From NCBI GenBank assembly GCA_910586455.1, contig CAJUHX010000056.1, positions 4,717-14,090 on the forward strand: a stretch of 9,374 bases of DNA, in the 5' to 3' direction. A program made the translations under genes and the position numbers. Position 1 is the first letter of the stretch, and the number at the start of each line of letters is the position of its first letter. The DNA is from an uncultured Muribaculaceae bacterium. Lineage in GTDB: Bacteria > Bacteroidota > Bacteroidia > Bacteroidales > Muribaculaceae. Below the pieces are notes generated by a model, which worked only from the letters and a program-made list of their open reading frames with translations, searched no databases and had not been told where the DNA came from. Of this stretch, positions 6,339 through 9,374 are shown piece by piece.

Positions 6339-6710
6339 TTATTTAAGTTTGTCGCTCAGACCGTGAACCTTGTCGGCCAGATTGTCGAGTATATCACCGG
6401 CCTTGTCGGCTACATTGGCTCCGATTTCCTTGGCCTTGTCGGCAATGCCGTTCGATTTATCGGCTATGGCTTCTTTTGCAGCGGCTGCCTTGTCGGCTAT
6501 GGCATCCTTCGCTGCCGCCGCCTTTTCAGCCAGCGCATCTTTCGCTGCTGCGGCCTTATCGGCAAGTTCGTTTTTCTTTTCGGCGGCCTGATTTTTTACC
6601 GCCTGTGTCTGGTCTTTTACTGCGGCCTTTGCTTCATCTACCGAAACCTTGGCTGCGGCCTTTGATATTTCTGCTGCCTGATGAGCAGCTTCCTGAGGAT
6701 TGAGTTTCAT
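6339..6710 (-). CDS. Small Ala/Lys-rich protein with 11-residue helical repeats (LEA-like)
   Basis: A 123-residue protein with no signal peptide, no cysteine and no aromatic residue, rich in Ala, Lys and Asp. From residue 50 it is built of 11-mers starting A-D/E-K: ADKAAAAKDAL (50-60), AEKAAAAKDAI (61-71), ADKAAAAKEAI (72-82), a shortened ADKSNGI (83-89), then ADKAKEIGANV (90-100), ADKAGDILDNL (101-111) and ADKVHGLSDKL (112-122). Eleven-residue periodicity of this kind is known from group 3 LEA proteins, apolipoproteins and synuclein, where it gives an amphipathic helix that folds on membranes or during drying. The product is expected to be cytoplasmic and possibly stress-related, but that is inference. 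The gene is alone, with a terminator (6242-6276), no consensus promoter, and an inverted repeat in its leader (6721-6759). Composition bias makes homology searches unreliable here. Confidence 0.85.
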   Translation of the reverse strand: MKLNPQEAAHQAAEISKAAAKVSVDEAKAAVKDQTQAVKNQAAEKKNELADKAAAAKDALAEKAAAAKDAIADKAAAAKEAIADKSNGIADKAKEIGANVADKAGDILDNLADKVHGLSDKLK

Positions 6711-6720
6711 AATAATAATT

Positions 6721-6759
6721 GTGCGTTAATGGAGTTTGTAATCAGTAGTATTAACGCAC
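6721..6759. repeat. Inverted repeat upstream of the 11-mer repeat protein gene
   Basis: GTGCGTTAAT (6721-6730) and ATTAACGCAC (6750-6759) are perfect 10-bp inverted arms separated by 19 bases. The near arm is 10 bases before the start codon. It could be a dimeric operator or a leader hairpin close to the translation start. No TAnnTTTG element lies around it. Confidence 0.6.
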
Positions 6760-6795
6760 GTTGCCGATAAAAGTTCATTACGCATCCGGAGTTAT

Positions 6796-6841
6796 ATGCA
6801 GCATCCCCCTTGCGCACCGGTGCGCAAGGGGGATGCTGCAT
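6796..6841. repeat. 46-bp perfect palindrome
   Basis: Every base from 6796 to 6841 pairs with its mirror base around the centre ACCGGT (6816-6821), with no spacer and no mismatch. The arms contain CCCCC/GGGGG runs. It starts 10 bases past the stop of the MCE gene. Neither strand shows a U-tract afterwards, so it is not a canonical intrinsic terminator. It may be a 3' stabilising hairpin, a protein site, or a terminator that works without a U-tract. Confidence 0.9.
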
Positions 6842-6851
6842 GGGGTCTTAA

Positions 6852-7751
6852 TCAAAGTAATTTGATGCTGATGTAGCGTTTGGGATTCTTCTTTATATCG
6901 ACAAAAAGCGAGTCGAGGCTCTGGACGGTAGCATTGAGATTGTCGTACAGAGCGGGGTCGCTTGTGAGGCGTCCGAGTGTGCCGTCGGGATTCTTCAGCT
7001 CATCGCTCAACTGGCGCAGATTTTCTACCATCAACTGCACCTGCTGCATAGTACTGTCGAGTGGCAGTTGCTTGAGGCTTGCCGACAGCTCTGTCAAATC
7101 AGCCGATACAGTGTCCATGTTCGCGGTTATGTGCTTTACATCGGCTGTAATGGGCGGCAGAGTGCGCATCAGGGCGTTGAGCTGCACGGTAGCGGTTTCG
7201 AGGTTGGCGGTAATCACATCGAGGCGCCGTGCGCCAGCAAGCACAGCAGGGTCGCTCACTACGGTATTGAGCGATGTCAGCAGTGAATCTATTTTAGGGA
7301 ATATGGCCGATACCGACGGCATCAGATCCTGACTCACGGCATCCATGAGCCCCGAGGCCACCGAGGATTCGAGTTCGCTGCCTACCGGTGCGTAGTCGGT
7401 GCCCGGCGCCATCTCAAGCACTATGGTGGCGGTGCCGAGTATGTCGCTGCTTATCACGGCCTTGGTGCCTTTAGTCAGTTTTAGCTCACGGTCAAGACTA
7501 ATCTCTACCTGTACATGGCCGGGGTGGTTGTACAGATAGTTGATTTCACGTACCTGACCTACTTTATAGCCGTTGACTGTCACCGGGGCCGATATTGCCA
7601 ATCCGGCTACATTGTCGTATGTGGCATAGTAATAGTTGGCGGCCTTGAACACGTTCACGCCTTTGAGAAAGTCGATTCCGATAAACAGCAATGCCATGGA
7701 TGCAAGCACCAGCACGCCGATTATTACTTCTTTTCGAAATATCTTTTTCAT
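6852..7751 (-). CDS. MCE/MlaD-family lipid-transport protein
   Basis: A 299-residue inner-membrane protein facing the periplasm. It has one N-terminal membrane helix (about residues 9-27) and an MCE domain (about 39-117) with YYATYDNVAGLAISAPVTVNG (from residue 41) and VGQVREI (64-70). A long helical tail follows (about 140-290), with many short polar helices suited to a hexameric channel or needle. The end, KNPKRYISIKLL, is of a type common in Bacteroidota MCE proteins. MCE proteins carry lipids between inner and outer membranes, usually with an MlaE permease and an MlaF ATPase; neither is in this window. It follows the amidase gene by 14 bases and is probably in the same operon. No separate promoter is seen. 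The length suits a single-MCE-domain MlaD-like protein. Substrate and direction of transport are not readable from sequence. Confidence 0.92.
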   Translation of the reverse strand: MKKIFRKEVIIGVLVLASMALLFIGIDFLKGVNVFKAANYYYATYDNVAGLAISAPVTVNGYKVGQVREINYLYNHPGHVQVEISLDRELKLTKGTKAVISSDILGTATIVLEMAPGTDYAPVGSELESSVASGLMDAVSQDLMPSVSAIFPKIDSLLTSLNTVVSDPAVLAGARRLDVITANLETATVQLNALMRTLPPITADVKHITANMDTVSADLTELSASLKQLPLDSTMQQVQLMVENLRQLSDELKNPDGTLGRLTSDPALYDNLNATVQSLDSLFVDIKKNPKRYISIKLL

Positions 7752-7765
7752 ATATACAGGATATT

Positions 7766-8731
7766 TTATTTACGTTTCGATGATTTGCGTTTGCCTGACC
7801 GCTTCTTGGTAGTACTGCTCTTTTTTGATGTGCCAGCTTTGGGAGCTGCGGATACTCCGTTTTTGTCGGCCTGCAGCTCTACCTGACGGGTTTCGACCGG
7901 ACGCGGGTCGCCGGGCCGGCTTGCCACAGACTTCGAACCGGTGGCACTGTAGTATGTCGAAAAGGCGTTGGCCAGTGCCCGGGCGCAACAGTCTTTTCCT
8001 TTATCGCTGTGCAGGTACTGCTCTACGGTAGGATTGCAGATAAAGTCGAGTTCAACCAGCACCGACGGCATCTTGGTGAACACCAGCACATAAAAACCGC
8101 ATGGCATTACACTTTTGTCGCCTCGGCTGGTACGTCCGGCGGTGCTGTGCAGCTCATCGGAAGCCATCTGCGCAAAATCCACACTGCCCGAGAGATTCTG
8201 GTTCAGTTCCAGCATTATCAGCTGTTCGGCTGTCAGAGCATCCACATCCTTGTAGGTTTCCATGTAGCCGTCTTCGAGCTCGATTACCGAGTTCTCGCGC
8301 TTCACCACCTCAAGATTAGTTTCCGACTTGTTTGTACCGAGAACATACACCGTCGAGCCGGCCACGGTTCGGGCACGTTTTTTGTCACCCACGGCATCGC
8401 AGTGTATTGAGATAAACAAGTCGGCATCGGCCCTGTTGGCTATCGAGGCCCGCTCTTTAAGGGGTATGAACACATCCTTGTCGCGCGTCAGCATTACCTT
8501 TACCTCGGGATGCTCTTTCTCGATAAGCTTTTTCAGACGTTTGCCCACCTCCAACACCACTGTCTTCTCATTGGTCAGTCTGCCAGGCGCGCCTATATCC
8601 TTGCCTCCGTGACCGGGGTCGAGAACAAGAGTAAACTCTCTTGCTGAAAGCGGACATGAGAGTGCCAGACACAAAGCAAGGGCCATGGTTCTGCCATGGC
8701 GCACAAGTGTCGGGGTAATGAATTTAGCCAT
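7766..8731 (-). CDS. N-acetylmuramoyl-L-alanine amidase (Amidase_3, AmiC-like)
   Basis: A 321-residue exported zinc enzyme that cuts the amide bond between N-acetylmuramic acid and the peptide stem of peptidoglycan, usually for daughter-cell separation. A signal peptide occupies about residues 1-30, ending PLSA. The Amidase_3 domain (about 33-262) shows the expected ligands and catalytic residues: H41 in LDPGHGG, E55 in NEK, H110 in FISIHCDA and E227 in VLVELDF. The stretch between H110 and E227 includes a region (about 137-195) longer than a minimal amidase; in AmiB/AmiC an insert here holds an autoinhibitory helix, which may be true here too. The tail is unusual: residues 302-321 contain 11 Lys/Arg among Ser and Thr. 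No SPOR, LysM or AMIN domain is seen. It is the first gene of the operon with the MCE gene. Promoter evidence is weak: TAAATTCG at 8760-8767 (minus) is one base off consensus. Confidence 0.95.
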   Translation of the reverse strand: MAKFITPTLVRHGRTMALALCLALSCPLSAREFTLVLDPGHGGKDIGAPGRLTNEKTVVLEVGKRLKKLIEKEHPEVKVMLTRDKDVFIPLKERASIANRADADLFISIHCDAVGDKKRARTVAGSTVYVLGTNKSETNLEVVKRENSVIELEDGYMETYKDVDALTAEQLIMLELNQNLSGSVDFAQMASDELHSTAGRTSRGDKSVMPCGFYVLVFTKMPSVLVELDFICNPTVEQYLHSDKGKDCCARALANAFSTYYSATGSKSVASRPGDPRPVETRQVELQADKNGVSAAPKAGTSKKSSTTKKRSGKRKSSKRK

Positions 8732-8758
8732 ATTTACGTGTCTGCGATGAAATTGAAT

Positions 8759-8778
8759 GCGAATTTACGAAAATTCGC
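8759..8778. repeat. Short inverted repeat upstream of the amidase gene
   Basis: GCGAATTT (8759-8766) and AAATTCGC (8771-8778) are perfect 8-bp inverted arms with a 4-base spacer, 28 bases before the amidase start. The repeat covers the only promoter-like element facing the amidase (TAAATTCG on the minus strand). It could be an operator, but AT-rich arms of this length can also arise by chance. Confidence 0.4.
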
Positions 8779-8906
8779 TTAAACCACAGCTCTTAGGAAG
8801 CTGTTTTTATACGTTGCCATACGCTTTAGAACACATTTTGTGCATTTTTGGATTATTATCCATGCCTTTTTTTGTTACCGGAGTGCTATTATCGGACCTT
8901 TTTTAC

Positions 8907-8914
8907 TAACTTTG
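8907..8914 (+). promoter_or_regulatory. -7 element of the GldB-like gene
   Basis: TAACTTTG is an exact match to the TAnnTTTG consensus and is identical to the -7 box of the tRNA promoter in this window. No TTTG is found 20 bases upstream, so only half of the promoter is supported. The start codon at 8934 is 19 bases further on, implying a very short leader. Confidence 0.65.
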
Positions 8915-8933
8915 TGCAAAACTGCACTACACT

Positions 8934-9374
8934 ATGAATGCTTTAAGATTTATGTTTCCGCTGTTGCTGATGTCTGCCTTTGCCGGATGCTCGGGCGACA
9001 AGGAATCATACCCGCCTCTGGATATAACCGCGCTATACGACGACATCGCGCAGTACGCGTCGCTCGACTCTGCCGGACGGGCTGCTATACTTTCCGACGA
9101 TTCGCAACTGCTGCACGACTATATGGCCGTGCTCGAATGCCCTCATATCACCGACTCGGTGATGCTTATGGTATCGCGCTCGAAGCCGGTAGAGGTGTTC
9201 ACACCCGATGTGCAGCGGGTTTATCCGTCGCTCGACTCGCTGGAGATGCATCTGGGCTACATCTGTGGCGCCGCCGCCAAACGTGGTTTAAATCTTAATA
9301 TGGACCGATATGCCGCCGTGGTATGGGGCAGACCGCAGTCGGTGGTATTTGTCGACTCGACCATGCTGATAGCC
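8934..9374 (+). CDS. GldB-like lipoprotein (5' part; runs off the window)
   Basis: The 147 codons visible are open to the window edge, and the 3' end is missing. The N-terminus is a lipoprotein signal: a hydrophobic stretch from about residue 5 and AFAGC with the lipidated cysteine at C19 (Phe in the first lipobox position is tolerated). The mature part starts with LDITALYDDIA, continues with HDYMAVLECP and PDVQRVYPSLDSLEMHLGY, and reaches RYAAVVWGRPQSVVFVDSTML. This order of a helical start, a VYPSLDSLE-type segment and a strand with a conserved Asp resembles GldB, a lipoprotein first described in gliding motility but kept in many non-gliding Bacteroidota. It is transcribed away from the amidase gene, with a -7 box at 8907-8914. 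I recognise the family from pattern only, and the missing C-terminal part would decide it. Confidence 0.7.
   Translation, partial: MNALRFMFPLLLMSAFAGCSGDKESYPPLDITALYDDIAQYASLDSAGRAAILSDDSQLLHDYMAVLECPHITDSVMLMVSRSKPVEVFTPDVQRVYPSLDSLEMHLGYICGAAAKRGLNLNMDRYAAVVWGRPQSVVFVDSTMLIA

Noticed and set aside
6465..6563. 33-bp tandem repeats considered as a CRISPR or minisatellite array
   Set aside because: The repeats are imperfect, have no spacers and keep the reading frame; they encode the 11-residue protein units.
6363..6665. Overlapping plus-strand frames opposite the 11-mer protein
   Set aside because: The DNA-level repeats keep several frames open at once. The minus frame has the clean 11-residue units and a terminator, while the plus frames have no start context.
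8786..8808. Possible plus-strand terminator of a small antisense RNA
   Set aside because: The stem is only 6 bp and no plus-strand promoter was found ahead of it, so I did not list it as a feature.

Overview
The window reads as chromosomal DNA from a member of the Bacteroidota, most likely the order Bacteroidales; family level (Muribaculaceae-like) is only a guess from moderate GC content and gene content. The signs are three promoters with the exact TTTG-N20-TAnnTTTG layout of this phylum's main sigma factor, AT-rich leaders without Shine-Dalgarno sequences, a long IleRS with a C-terminal extension, an extended S16 protein, a zinc-poor DksA-like protein next to ileS, and an amidase-MCE pair. 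I see no insertion sequence, phage gene, CRISPR array or toxin-antitoxin pair. All complete genes look intact.

Left part (1-4660, all genes on the minus strand): a translation and transcription block. rpsP (ribosomal protein bS16) has its own promoter and terminator. ileS (isoleucyl-tRNA synthetase) follows and overlaps by 4 bp a small DksA/TraR-family gene, which ends just before a strong hairpin at 30-66. The IleRS carries G-I-H-H where class I synthetases normally have H-x-G-H; this swap is the most informative single detail in the window.

Middle (4620-6200): two small exported proteins on the minus strand that look like diverged tandem duplicates, one a lipoprotein and one with an ordinary signal peptide. 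A 365-base gene-free stretch follows; its right end holds a textbook promoter for a plus-strand unit of tRNA-Pro(GGG) and tRNA-Arg(UCU). A terminator-like hairpin lies between the two tRNAs and another after them.

Right part (6242-9374): a small Ala/Lys-rich protein with 11-residue helical repeats (LEA or apolipoprotein-like), a 46-bp perfect palindrome, and an envelope operon on the minus strand (N-acetylmuramoyl-L-alanine amidase then MCE/MlaD-family lipid-transport protein). Divergent from it is a plus-strand lipoprotein resembling GldB, cut by the window edge. Most of the window is housekeeping; the points worth a second look are the GxHH IleRS, the paralogous envelope pair, the palindrome, the tRNA spacer hairpin and the 11-mer protein. 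I found no evidence of a wholly new multi-gene system.
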